From JACDAS01 sp046262415 (GTDB lineage Bacteria; Actinomycetota; Thermoleophilia; Gaiellales; Gaiellaceae), in NCBI GenBank assembly GCA_046262415.1, contig JBHEMU010000010.1, forward strand, positions 1 to 41,435: a stretch of 41,435 nucleotides of DNA. Reading direction: 5' to 3'. The position numbers and the translations under genes are program-made. The notes beneath the pieces are model-generated. The model was not told the origin of the DNA and made no database searches. It saw only the letters and a program-made list of their open reading frames with translations. This document shows, one piece after another, positions 17,879 through 24,567 of this stretch. The stretch's first letter is position 1; each line of letters begins with the position of its first letter.

Positions 17879-18225
17879 CGGAGACCTACGACCTCTTCCA
17901 GCAGGGCCGCTCGCTGCTCGAGAAGGGGATGGCTGCGCAGGCGACGGTGGCGCTCGAGAAGGCGCGCAACCGCGAGCCGGACAAGGCCTCGATCCGTGAG
18001 GCGCTCGGCATCGCGTACTTCCGGATGCGCCGCTGGGAGGCGGCCGAATCGGAGTTCCGGGCGCTGCTCGACCTCTCGCCCGCGGACGATTACGGCCACT
18101 ACGCACTCGGGCGCTCGCTCGAGCAGCAGGGGCGCACGGCGGAGGCGAACGGCCACTACAAGCTCGCGAGCTCGCTACGCCCGCAGAGCGAGCACTACGC
18201 ATCGCGAATCCGCGACCTGGACTGA
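17875..18225 (+). CDS. Small TPR-repeat protein
   Basis: This 116-residue protein is built of three tetratricopeptide repeats: residues of about 4-35 (YDLFQQGRSLLEKGMAAQAT), 38-70 (ASIREALGIAYFRMRRWEAA) and 73-105 (YGHYALGRSLEQQGRTAEAN), each with the usual small/aromatic pattern. TPRs are protein-binding scaffolds; the partner is unknown. The GTG start overlaps the nucleotidyltransferase stop, implying co-translation. There is no signal peptide, so it is probably cytoplasmic. Confidence 0.8.
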   Translation: MTETYDLFQQGRSLLEKGMAAQATVALEKARNREPDKASIREALGIAYFRMRRWEAAESEFRALLDLSPADDYGHYALGRSLEQQGRTAEANGHYKLASSLRPQSEHYASRIRDLD

Positions 18226-18257
18226 CCGCAGGCTGCTTCCTGTCCGAGAATGGCGGG

Positions 18258-18692
18258 GTGCGTGCCGTCGTGCAGCGCGTCTCCTCGGCCCGCGTCGTCG
18301 TGGGAGGTCGCGTCGCGGGCGAGATCGGAGCCGGGCTCTGCGTGCTGCTCGGCGTCGCCGCCGCGGACGGCGAGACGGAGGCCGAGCGTCTCGCGGCGAA
18401 GGTCGCGCGCCTGCGCATCTTCGAGGACCCCGAGGGGAGGTTCGATCGCTCCCTGCTCGACGTCGGCGGCGGCGCCCTCGTCGTGAGCCAGTTCACGCTG
18501 ATCGCCGACACGGGGAAGGGCAACCGTCCGAGCTTCTCGGCGGCCGCTCCGTCCGAGCTCGCGCGCCCGCTCTCCGAGCGCTTCTGCGCCGCCCTCGCCG
18601 AGCTCGGCGTCCAGGTCGAGCGCGGCGTCTTCGGCGCCCGCATGGCCGTGGAGCTCGTCAACGACGGGCCGGTCACCGTCGTACTCGGTTAG
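18258..18692 (+). CDS. dtd: D-aminoacyl-tRNA deacylase
   Basis: Dtd hydrolyses D-amino acids (and some mischarged glycine) from tRNA. The 144-residue protein matches the family along its whole length: MRAVVQRVSSARVVVGG, then CVLLGVAAADGE, the catalytic SQFTLIADTGKGNRPSF (SQFTL motif) and the C-terminal NDGPVTVVL (family motif NxGPxT). The GTG at 18258 aligns with family starts. GAGAAT lies 6 nt before it (18246-18251), fitting the leaderless pattern seen elsewhere here. A 105-bp leader region of the next operon follows. Confidence 0.93.
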   Translation: MRAVVQRVSSARVVVGGRVAGEIGAGLCVLLGVAAADGETEAERLAAKVARLRIFEDPEGRFDRSLLDVGGGALVVSQFTLIADTGKGNRPSFSAAAPSELARPLSERFCAALAELGVQVERGVFGARMAVELVNDGPVTVVLG

Positions 18693-18722
18693 TGCCGCAT
18701 CCGGCAACGGACGGGGCACCCT

Positions 18723-18731
18723 TGCTATCCT
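18723..18731 (+). promoter_or_regulatory. Extended -10 promoter of the rimP-nusA-infB operon
   Basis: TGCTATCCT combines an extended TGN with TATCCT (18726-18731). A start near 18738 would place both leader hairpins at the very 5' end of the mRNA. No good -35 box is seen, as expected for extended -10 promoters. Confidence 0.5.
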
Positions 18732-18741
18732 TGAGCGACCA

Positions 18742-18782
18742 CATTTCGGGCTGGTCGAAATGGGCGCGCGGCGCCCATTTTT
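18742..18782 (+). promoter_or_regulatory. rimP operon leader: two mutually exclusive hairpins (attenuator candidate)
   Basis: Hairpin 1 pairs CATTTCG (18742-18748) with CGAAATG (18756-18762) around a 7-nt loop. Hairpin 2 pairs AAATGGGCGC (18758-18767) with GCGCCCATTT (18771-18780) around GCG and continues into T's, giving a five-T run at 18778-18782 as in an intrinsic terminator. The two share AAATG at 18758-18762, so they cannot form together. This is the architecture of a transcription attenuator. The terminator sits 4-5 nt before the rimP ribosome-binding site, so it can also mask or expose that site. NusA itself is known to control its operon in other bacteria; the ligand or factor here is unknown. 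Confidence 0.7.
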
Positions 18783-18797
18783 CGTAAGGAGAGCGAT

Positions 18798-19235
18798 GTG
18801 ACTGACGTCTACGACAGAGAGCGCAGCCTGCACCGCGAGGTCGCGGGCAAGGTCGAGCGGGGGATCCCCGGCACGGAGGTGCTCGCCCTCGAGCTGGTCG
18901 CGCCAAAGCGCTTCGTCGTCTACGTCGACCACCCCGGCGGCGTCGACCACGCCCTCTGCGCCCGCGTCACGGACGTGCTGCGCGACTACCTGCGGGAGTA
19001 CGCGGTGGACGTCTCGTCCCCCGGGCTCGAGCGGCCGCTGCGCAAGCCCGCGCACTTCGAGCGGGCGGTCGGCCGGAAGGTGCAGCTTCGAACCTCGCCG
19101 GAGGTGGCGGGCCGCAAGCGATTCCGCGGCGAGGTCGCCCGGGCGGGCGTCACGGCCGTGACGATCGGCGTCGACGGCGCCGAAGTGGACATCCCGTACG
19201 AGACGATCGTGCGGGGAAACCTGATCGAAGGATGA
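18798..19235 (+). CDS. rimP: Ribosome maturation factor RimP
   Basis: RimP helps mature the 30S subunit. The 145-residue protein has the N-terminal alpha/beta domain (GTEVLALELVAPKRFVVYVDH and HALCARVTDVLRDYL), the signature VDVSSPGLERPLRKPAHFERAVG, and the C-terminal SH3-like barrel ending VDIPYETIVRGNLI. The start is GTG 18798: the ATG two bases upstream is followed at once by TGA (ATGTGA). The Shine-Dalgarno AAGGAG at 18786-18791 serves this start with a spacing of 6 nt. The order rimP-nusA-ylxR-infB is the standard operon. Confidence 0.94.
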   Translation: MTDVYDRERSLHREVAGKVERGIPGTEVLALELVAPKRFVVYVDHPGGVDHALCARVTDVLRDYLREYAVDVSSPGLERPLRKPAHFERAVGRKVQLRTSPEVAGRKRFRGEVARAGVTAVTIGVDGAEVDIPYETIVRGNLIEG

Positions 19236-19239
19236 TGAG

Positions 19240-20661
19240 ATGAGCCGAGAGATCATCGAGGCGGTGCACGCGATCGAGCGCGAGAAGGGGATCGAGAGCG
19301 ACACCCTGATCCGTGCGCTCGAGGATGCGCTGCTCGCCGCGTACAAGAAGACCCCGGGAGCGACGCGGCACGCGACCGTCGAGCTCGACCGGGAGGAGGG
19401 CGATTTCCGCGTGTTCTCGATCGAGCTGCCGGTGGACATCGAGGAGCGGCTGATCGAGGAGGCGCGCGAGCGGACGCTGACCGAGCTCGAGCAGCTCGAG
19501 GTCGAGAACGGCGAGCGCTCGCACACGCTGATCTCCGACGACGAGCTCGACATCGACTGGTCGGACGTCCCGGATCACCTCGTCAAACGCGCGGACGTGA
19601 CGCCGGACAACTTCGGGCGGATCGCCGCGCAGACGGCGAAGCAGGTGATCCTGCAGCGGATCCGCGAGGCGGAGCGCGAGATGATGTACGAGGAGTACGT
19701 CGACCGCGTCAGCGAGGTCGTGACCGGGATCGTCCAGCAGGCGGGCGACCGCAACAACGTGCTCGTCGACCTGGGCCGCGTCGAGGCCCTGCTGCCCCGT
19801 TCCGAGCAGGTCGACGGCGAGCGCTACGAGCAGGGGAGCCGGATCAAGGCCGTGATCACCGAGGTCCGCTCGGGCACGAAGGGCCCCCAGGTGATCCTCT
19901 CCCGCCGGGATCCCGAGCTGATCCGGACGCTGTTCGAGCTCGAGGTCCCCGAGATCGCCGACGGGCTGGTGAAGATCCGGGCGGTCGCGCGCGAGCCGGG
20001 GTATCGCTCGAAGATCGCGGTCGAGTCCCACGCCCAGGGCGTCGACCCGGTCGGCGCCTGCGTCGGCCCACGGGGCTCGCGCGTCCGCATGGTCGTCTCC
20101 GAGCTCCGCGGCGAGAAGATCGACATCATCCCCTGGAACACGGAGCCGGCGCGCTTCGTGGCCAAGGCCCTGTCCCCGGCGCGCGTGCGCGAGGTCTACA
20201 TCGACGACGTCACCCGCGAGGCGACGGTGATCGTCCCCGACGACCAGCTGGCGCTCGCGATCGGCAAGGAGGGGCTGAACGCGCGCCTGGCGGCCAGGCT
20301 GACCGGCTGGAAGGTCGACATCCAGTCCGACACCGAGTTCGCCCAGGCCGAGGCGGAGGCCGCCTTCGGCGGCGGAGACGACAGCGAGTTCACCGGGCGG
20401 TGCGCCGCGATCCTGTCCAACCGCAAGCGCTGCCCGAACACGACCCTGCCCGGCTCGCGCTTCTGCGGCGTCCCCGCACACCAGGAGCTCGCCGTGCGGG
20501 AGGCGGCGGGCGAGGACCTGACCGGGACCGTGATCGCGGTCGCCGAAGCGCAGCCCGAGGAGGACGCCCTCGAGGCGGACTCGCTGGGCGACGAGGTGGA
20601 CGTCGCCGCGGCCGTCACGGCCGCGGGCGAGCAGCGGGAGGACGGGCCCGCTGCGGCGTGA
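19240..20661 (+). CDS. nusA: Transcription factor NusA with a zinc-finger-like C-terminal tail
   Basis: NusA binds RNA polymerase and modulates pausing, termination and antitermination. In 473 residues, the N-terminal polymerase-binding domain is at about 1-125. An S1 domain (about 130-200, GIVQQAGDRNNVLVDLGRVE) is followed by KH1 (about 205-280, with VGACVGPRGSRV) and KH2 (about 281-360, with LALAIGKEGLNARLAARL). After KH2 comes an unusual tail: C388, C398, C409 and H414 in GRCAAILSNRKRC, SRFCGVPAHQ, a possible CCCH zinc site, then an acidic, alanine-rich end. Such a tail is not part of classical NusA. The ATG start is 4 nt after the rimP stop, and the 3' end overlaps ylxR by GTGA. Confidence 0.95.
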   Translation: MSREIIEAVHAIEREKGIESDTLIRALEDALLAAYKKTPGATRHATVELDREEGDFRVFSIELPVDIEERLIEEARERTLTELEQLEVENGERSHTLISDDELDIDWSDVPDHLVKRADVTPDNFGRIAAQTAKQVILQRIREAEREMMYEEYVDRVSEVVTGIVQQAGDRNNVLVDLGRVEALLPRSEQVDGERYEQGSRIKAVITEVRSGTKGPQVILSRRDPELIRTLFELEVPEIADGLVKIRAVAREPGYRSKIAVESHAQGVDPVGACVGPRGSRVRMVVSELRGEKIDIIPWNTEPARFVAKALSPARVREVYIDDVTREATVIVPDDQLALAIGKEGLNARLAARLTGWKVDIQSDTEFAQAEAEAAFGGGDDSEFTGRCAAILSNRKRCPNTTLPGSRFCGVPAHQELAVREAAGEDLTGTVIAVAEAQPEEDALEADSLGDEVDVAAAVTAAGEQREDGPAAA

Positions 20662-20909
20662 CCTCCGTACCGATCCGGACGTGCGCCGGCTGCGGCCGGC
20701 GGGCGCCGAGGCCCGAGCTGCTGCGCTTCGCGGCGCCCGAGGGGGAGCTGCGGCCGCAGCCGGCCGGCGCGGGGCGGGGGGTCTACACCTGCGCGCGGCT
20801 GATCTGCTTCGAGCGGGCGCTCGACCGCCGTGCCTTCAACCGGACGCTGAGGCGGACGGTGCGGGTCGATCCCGCGCTGGCGCGCCTCTACACTGACGCC
20901 GATGGCTGA
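20658..20909 (+). CDS. ylxR: YlxR/RnpM-family RNA-binding protein (DUF448)
   Basis: YlxR proteins lie between nusA and infB in many bacteria; the Bacillus protein (RnpM) binds RNase P RNA and modulates it. The 83-residue protein has the diagnostic RTCAGCGRRAPRPELLRF near the N-terminus, then GRGVYTCARLICFERALDRRAFNRTLR. The GTG at 20658 overlaps the nusA stop (GTGA) and its 3' end overlaps infB by 8 bp. Confidence 0.9.
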   Translation: MTSVPIRTCAGCGRRAPRPELLRFAAPEGELRPQPAGAGRGVYTCARLICFERALDRRAFNRTLRRTVRVDPALARLYTDADG

Positions 20910-22899
20910 CGGAACCGGATCGAACAGGCCCAACCGCCCGCTGCGGCCGCGCCAGCCGAGCGCGGGCCGGGGGCGCCGCCGCGTCGTCATCGACAACCAG
21001 GCCGCCCGCCCCCGCCAGGACGGGCGCCAGAGCCGGGACCGCGTCGAGACGCGGCCGAAGGAGCGGCGCGAGCACCAGGAGCCGACCGGTCCGGTCGTCG
21101 TCCCGTCGGGTGTGACCGTCAAGGACCTCTCGGCGGCGATCGAGCGGAAGGTGCCCGAGATCATCAAGGTGATGATGGGGCTCGGGAAGATGGTCACGAT
21201 CACGCAGTCGCTCTCCGACGAGGAGGTCGAGCTGATCACAACCGAGCTGGTCCCCGACCGCGAGCTCCGCATCAAGAGCGTCGCCGAGGAGGACGAGGAG
21301 CCGGAGGCGTTCGAGGACGACGAGGCCGATCTCGCCGCGCGGCCCCCGGTGGTGACGATCATGGGTCACGTCGACCACGGCAAGACCACGCTGCTCGACG
21401 CGATCCGGCAGACCTCGGTCGTCGAGACCGAGGCGGGCGGGATCACGCAGCACATCGGCGCCTACCAGGTCGATCACCGGGGCCGCAAGATCACCTTCCT
21501 CGACACTCCCGGCCACGAGGCGTTCACCGCCATGCGGGCCCGCGGCGCCAAGGTGACCGACATCGCCGTGCTCGTGGTCGCCGCCGACGACGGGGTGATG
21601 CCGCAGACGCGCGAGTCGATCTCGCACGCGCGCGCGGCCGGCGTGCCGATCGTGGTCGCGGTGAACAAGGTCGACATCCCCGACTCGAATCCCGAGCGCG
21701 TCCGCACGGAGCTGACCGCCGAGGGGCTCCAGCCGGAGGAGTGGGGCGGCACGACGCAGTTCTCGGACGTCTCGGCCAAGCAACAGCAGAACCTCGACGA
21801 CCTGCTCGAGCGCGTGCTGCTCGTCGCCGACGCCGAGCTCGAGCTGACCGCGAACCCGACGGCGGAGGCCTCGGGCCCGATCGTCGAGTCCCGACTCGAC
21901 GTCGGTCGCGGGCCGGTGGCGACGATGCTCGTCCAGCGCGGCACGCTCAGGGTCGGCGACGCGGTCGTGGCCGGCGACGCCTGGGGCAAGGTGCGCGCGC
22001 TCTACAACTACCGCGGCGAGCGGCTCGAGGAGGCGAGGCCGGGGGATCCGGTCGAGATCCTCGGCTTCGACAAGCCGCCGGCGGCCGGCGAGCTCTGCCG
22101 CGTCGTCGAGAACGACCGCCAGGCACGGCACCTGGCCGACGTCCGCGGTGAGCGGCTCCGGCGCGAGCAGCTGGCGAAGCGCTCGCAGGCGACCGTCTCG
22201 ATCGGCGACCTGTTCGAGCAGCTCCAGGCGGGCGCCGTGCAGGACCTGAACCTCGTGCTCAAGGGCGACGTGCAGGGCTCCGTCGAGGCCGCCGTCGGCG
22301 AGCTGTCGAAGATCCAGCATCCCGAGGTCCGCGTCAACGTCATCCACCAGGGCGTCGGCGGCATCACCGAGGGCGACGTGATGCTCGCGTCGGCCTCGAA
22401 CGCCGTGGTCGTCGGCTTCAACGTGCGCCCGAACGCGGAGGCCCGGACGCTCGCCGAGCGCGAGGGCGTCGAGATTCGCACGTACCGGGTGATCTACAAG
22501 CTGACCGAGGACATCGAGCAGGCGCTCGTCGGGATGCTCTCCAGCGTCCAGACCGAGGAGACGATCGGGGAGGCGGAGGTGCGTGCCCTCTTCCGCGTCT
22601 CGCGGCTCGGCACGATCGCCGGCTGCATGGTCACGAACGGCGTCGTGCGCCGCGGCGCCCACGTCCGGATCGTGCGCGACGGCACGGTCGTCCACGAGAC
22701 GACGATCGCGCAGCTGAAGCGCTTCAAGGACGACGCGCGCGAGGTGGCCGAGGGGTTCGAGTGCGGCATCCTCCTGGAGGGGTTCAACGACGTCAAGGAA
22801 GGCGACGTGCTCGAGTTCTACGAGACGCGCGAGATCGAGCGGACGAGCCTCGACGAGCCGGTCGCCCCGGCCGCGGCGCCCGCCACTCCCACCGCCTAA
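20902..22899 (+). CDS. infB: Translation initiation factor IF-2
   Basis: IF-2 is the GTPase that brings fMet-tRNA to the 30S subunit and promotes subunit joining. The protein has 665 residues with a short N-terminal region (about 60 basic, disordered residues, much shorter than in streptomycetes). An IF2_N domain follows (VTVKDLSAAIERKVPEIIKV). The G domain carries GHVDHGKTT at 155-163, DTPGHEAF at 201-208 and NKVD at 255-258. Domains II and III continue with the C-terminal fMet-binding domain (NGVVRRGAHVRIVRDG and FECGILLEGFNDVKEGD). The start is ATG 20902, inside ylxR. It is the last gene of the rimP operon before an accessory insert. Confidence 0.96.
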   Translation: MADGTGSNRPNRPLRPRQPSAGRGRRRVVIDNQAARPRQDGRQSRDRVETRPKERREHQEPTGPVVVPSGVTVKDLSAAIERKVPEIIKVMMGLGKMVTITQSLSDEEVELITTELVPDRELRIKSVAEEDEEPEAFEDDEADLAARPPVVTIMGHVDHGKTTLLDAIRQTSVVETEAGGITQHIGAYQVDHRGRKITFLDTPGHEAFTAMRARGAKVTDIAVLVVAADDGVMPQTRESISHARAAGVPIVVAVNKVDIPDSNPERVRTELTAEGLQPEEWGGTTQFSDVSAKQQQNLDDLLERVLLVADAELELTANPTAEASGPIVESRLDVGRGPVATMLVQRGTLRVGDAVVAGDAWGKVRALYNYRGERLEEARPGDPVEILGFDKPPAAGELCRVVENDRQARHLADVRGERLRREQLAKRSQATVSIGDLFEQLQAGAVQDLNLVLKGDVQGSVEAAVGELSKIQHPEVRVNVIHQGVGGITEGDVMLASASNAVVVGFNVRPNAEARTLAEREGVEIRTYRVIYKLTEDIEQALVGMLSSVQTEETIGEAEVRALFRVSRLGTIAGCMVTNGVVRRGAHVRIVRDGTVVHETTIAQLKRFKDDAREVAEGFECGILLEGFNDVKEGDVLEFYETREIERTSLDEPVAPAAAPATPTA

Positions 22900-23271
22900 G
22901 CTCGAACCCCGGCCCGGTTAGGCCGCTTCGTAGTGCACGGCGAGCGGCGGGATCGGGCCGGATCGCGTCCAGTCGCTCCAGGGCAGTAGCGAGTGGATCG
23001 CCGCGTTCCCACAGAACGTGCCAGACCCAGAGCTGGTCGGGATACTCCTCCGCGCGGTCGTTCGGCATCTCACTGGAGTAGTGGTACACGTCTAATCGCT
23101 TTGTCGTCGCCTGTGCGTGCGAGCAGATGGCCGAGAAGCTCGCTCCGGCGGCATAGCCCCCAGGCCGACCTCTGGCAGCCGCGGGGGAAGTAAGACGTTT
23201 CGGACGGCTTTGGGCCGGGGAGAGCTGAGTTGCGATTCGCACACGCTCGGACGACGAAAGTTGGGAGGAGA
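22900..23271 (-). other. 372-bp AT-richer gap with a coding-like but broken minus-strand remnant
   Basis: No intact gene is supported here. On the minus strand one frame reads MPNDRAEEYPDQLWVWHVLW and then LATALERLDAIRPD (about 23060 to 22950). The frame shifted by one base reads LLPWSDWTRSGPIPPLAV, ending at a TAA at 22917-22919, just beyond the infB stop. Either could be chance, or together they could be a frameshifted remnant. The composition is AT-richer than infB. No terminator with a T-run is visible after infB; only a weak 5-bp stem (CGGCC/GGCCG near 22911-22926) is present. Confidence 0.3.
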
Positions 23272-24477
23272 ATGCCTATCTCGACGAAAAGGCGACGCGG
23301 CGCGATCCTCACCGCCGTCCTGCTGACGCTCTTGGTCGCCGTGCCGGCGGCAGCGAGCTCGCCCTCGCTACGGGCCACGCCGGCACAGGCGACGGAGCCG
23401 GGCGTGGCCGGCGGCGTGCTCGCCTGGGGCTGCGGCGGCGGCAACGACTACGGCCAGTGCACCGTCCCCGCCGCGGCCTCAAGCGGCGTGACCGCGATCG
23501 CCGCCGACACCTCCCACAGCCTGGCGCTGAAGAGCGACGGCAGCGTGCTCGCCTGGGGCTGCGCCAGCGGCGACCACGGCCAGTGCGCCGTCCCCGTCGG
23601 GGCCTCGAGCGACGTCACCGCGATCGCCGCCGGCGCCTACCAGAGCCTGGCGCTGAAGAGCGACGGCAGCGTGCTCGCCTGGGGCTGCAACGGCGCCGAC
23701 TTCGGCCAGTGCGCCGTCCCCGTCGAGGCCGGCAGCGGCGTGACCGCGATCGCCGCCGGCACCTACCACAGCTTGGCGCTGAAGAGCAACGGCAGCGTGC
23801 TCGCCTGGGGCTGCGGCAGCGGCAACGACTGGGGCCAGTGCGCCGTCCCCGCCGAGGCCTCGAGCGGCGTGACCGCGATCGCCGCCGGCTCCTACGACAG
23901 CCTGGCGCTGAAGAGCGACGGCAGCGTGCTCGCCTGGGGCTGCAACAGCGGCGACTACGGCCAGTGCGCCGTCCCCGCCGCGGCCGGCAGCGGCGTGACC
24001 GCGATCGCCGCCAGCACCTACCACAGCTTGGCGCTGAAGAGCGACGGCAGCGTGCTCGCCTGGGGCTGCGGCGGCGGCGTCGACTACGGCCAGTGCACCG
24101 TCCCCGCCGAGGCCTCGAGCGGCGTCACCGCGATCGCCGCCGGCCACGCCCACAGCCTGGCGCTCGGCACGGTCCCGACGGCGGTGACGCTGCGTTCCTT
24201 CTCGGCTGCCCGCACGGCAGCCGGGATGCTGCTTCGCTGGGCCACGGCGAGTGAGACGCAGACGCTCGGCTTCGACCTCTACCGCCAGCAGCGCGGCAAG
24301 TCGCTGAAGCTGAACCGCGTGCTAATCGCGAGCGTCTTCGCCGGCACGAGCAGCGGCCACGCCTACGCGTTCCTCGACCGCAGCGCCCGGCGCGGCGTCA
24401 CCTACAGCTACCGGATCCAGGCGCTCACGCCCGGCGGCAGGCGGACCTGGCTCGGGACGGTGGTCGCGAGGCGGTAG
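23272..24477 (+). CDS. Exported RCC1-repeat protein with C-terminal Fn3-like domain
   Basis: The 401-residue protein starts at ATG 23272 after the Shine-Dalgarno GGGAGGAG. A signal peptide follows (RRGAILTAVLLTLLVAV, cleavage near AAASS). Residues of about 49-298 are six RCC1-type repeats of 42-43 residues, each with a VLAWGC...GQCxVP core, GVTAIAA, then SLALKSDGS. These form beta-propeller blades; six is one fewer than the classical seven. Every repeat has two conserved Cys (WGC and GQC), unusual for RCC1 and suggesting disulfides outside the cell. The last 100 residues (AVTLRSFSAARTAAGMLLRW, then LGFDLYRQQ and YSYRIQAL) look like a fibronectin-III-type sandwich. The function is unknown; a surface binding protein is an inference. 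It sits in an accessory insert between infB and ylxP. Confidence 0.85.
   Translation: MPISTKRRRGAILTAVLLTLLVAVPAAASSPSLRATPAQATEPGVAGGVLAWGCGGGNDYGQCTVPAAASSGVTAIAADTSHSLALKSDGSVLAWGCASGDHGQCAVPVGASSDVTAIAAGAYQSLALKSDGSVLAWGCNGADFGQCAVPVEAGSGVTAIAAGTYHSLALKSNGSVLAWGCGSGNDWGQCAVPAEASSGVTAIAAGSYDSLALKSDGSVLAWGCNSGDYGQCAVPAAAGSGVTAIAASTYHSLALKSDGSVLAWGCGGGVDYGQCTVPAEASSGVTAIAAGHAHSLALGTVPTAVTLRSFSAARTAAGMLLRWATASETQTLGFDLYRQQRGKSLKLNRVLIASVFAGTSSGHAYAFLDRSARRGVTYSYRIQALTPGGRRTWLGTVVARR
23416..24165 (+). repeat. Six tandem in-frame repeats of 126-129 bp (RCC1 units)
   Basis: Repeat units begin at 23416, 23545, 23671, 23797, 23926 and 24052 (each at GTGCTCGCCTGGGGCTGC). Spacings are 129, 126, 126, 129 and 126 bp. 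Long stretches of each unit are nearly identical at the DNA level, including synonymous sites (for example GGCAGCGTGCTCGCCTGG), which points to recent duplication or gene conversion. Variation is concentrated in the few codons between the two Cys. Confidence 0.9.
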
Positions 24478-24531
24478 CCGCACGGAATGGGCGTTCTTTG
24501 CTCTTAAGGCCTGGTGTGGAGGTCCCGGGCC

Positions 24532-24560
24532 CCACCGGCCCTCCGAGAGCGTGCCGGTGG
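24532..24560. terminator. Bidirectional terminator hairpin between convergent genes
   Basis: CCACCGGC (24532-24539) pairs perfectly with GCCGGTGG (24553-24560) around a 13-nt loop, midway between the ends of the RCC1 gene (plus) and the GGDEF gene (minus). There is no T-run on either side; actinobacterial terminators often lack one. Confidence 0.5.
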
Positions 24561-24567
24561 AAGTAGC

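Noticed and set aside
22793..23242. Full-length minus-strand gene overlapping the end of infB
   Set aside because: Its C-terminal third is antisense to infB and Arg-rich. Only the part within the gap looks coding-like, and that seems broken between two frames.
23416..24165. 126-129-bp repeats as a CRISPR array
   Set aside because: Units are in frame, contiguous and encode RCC1 blades.
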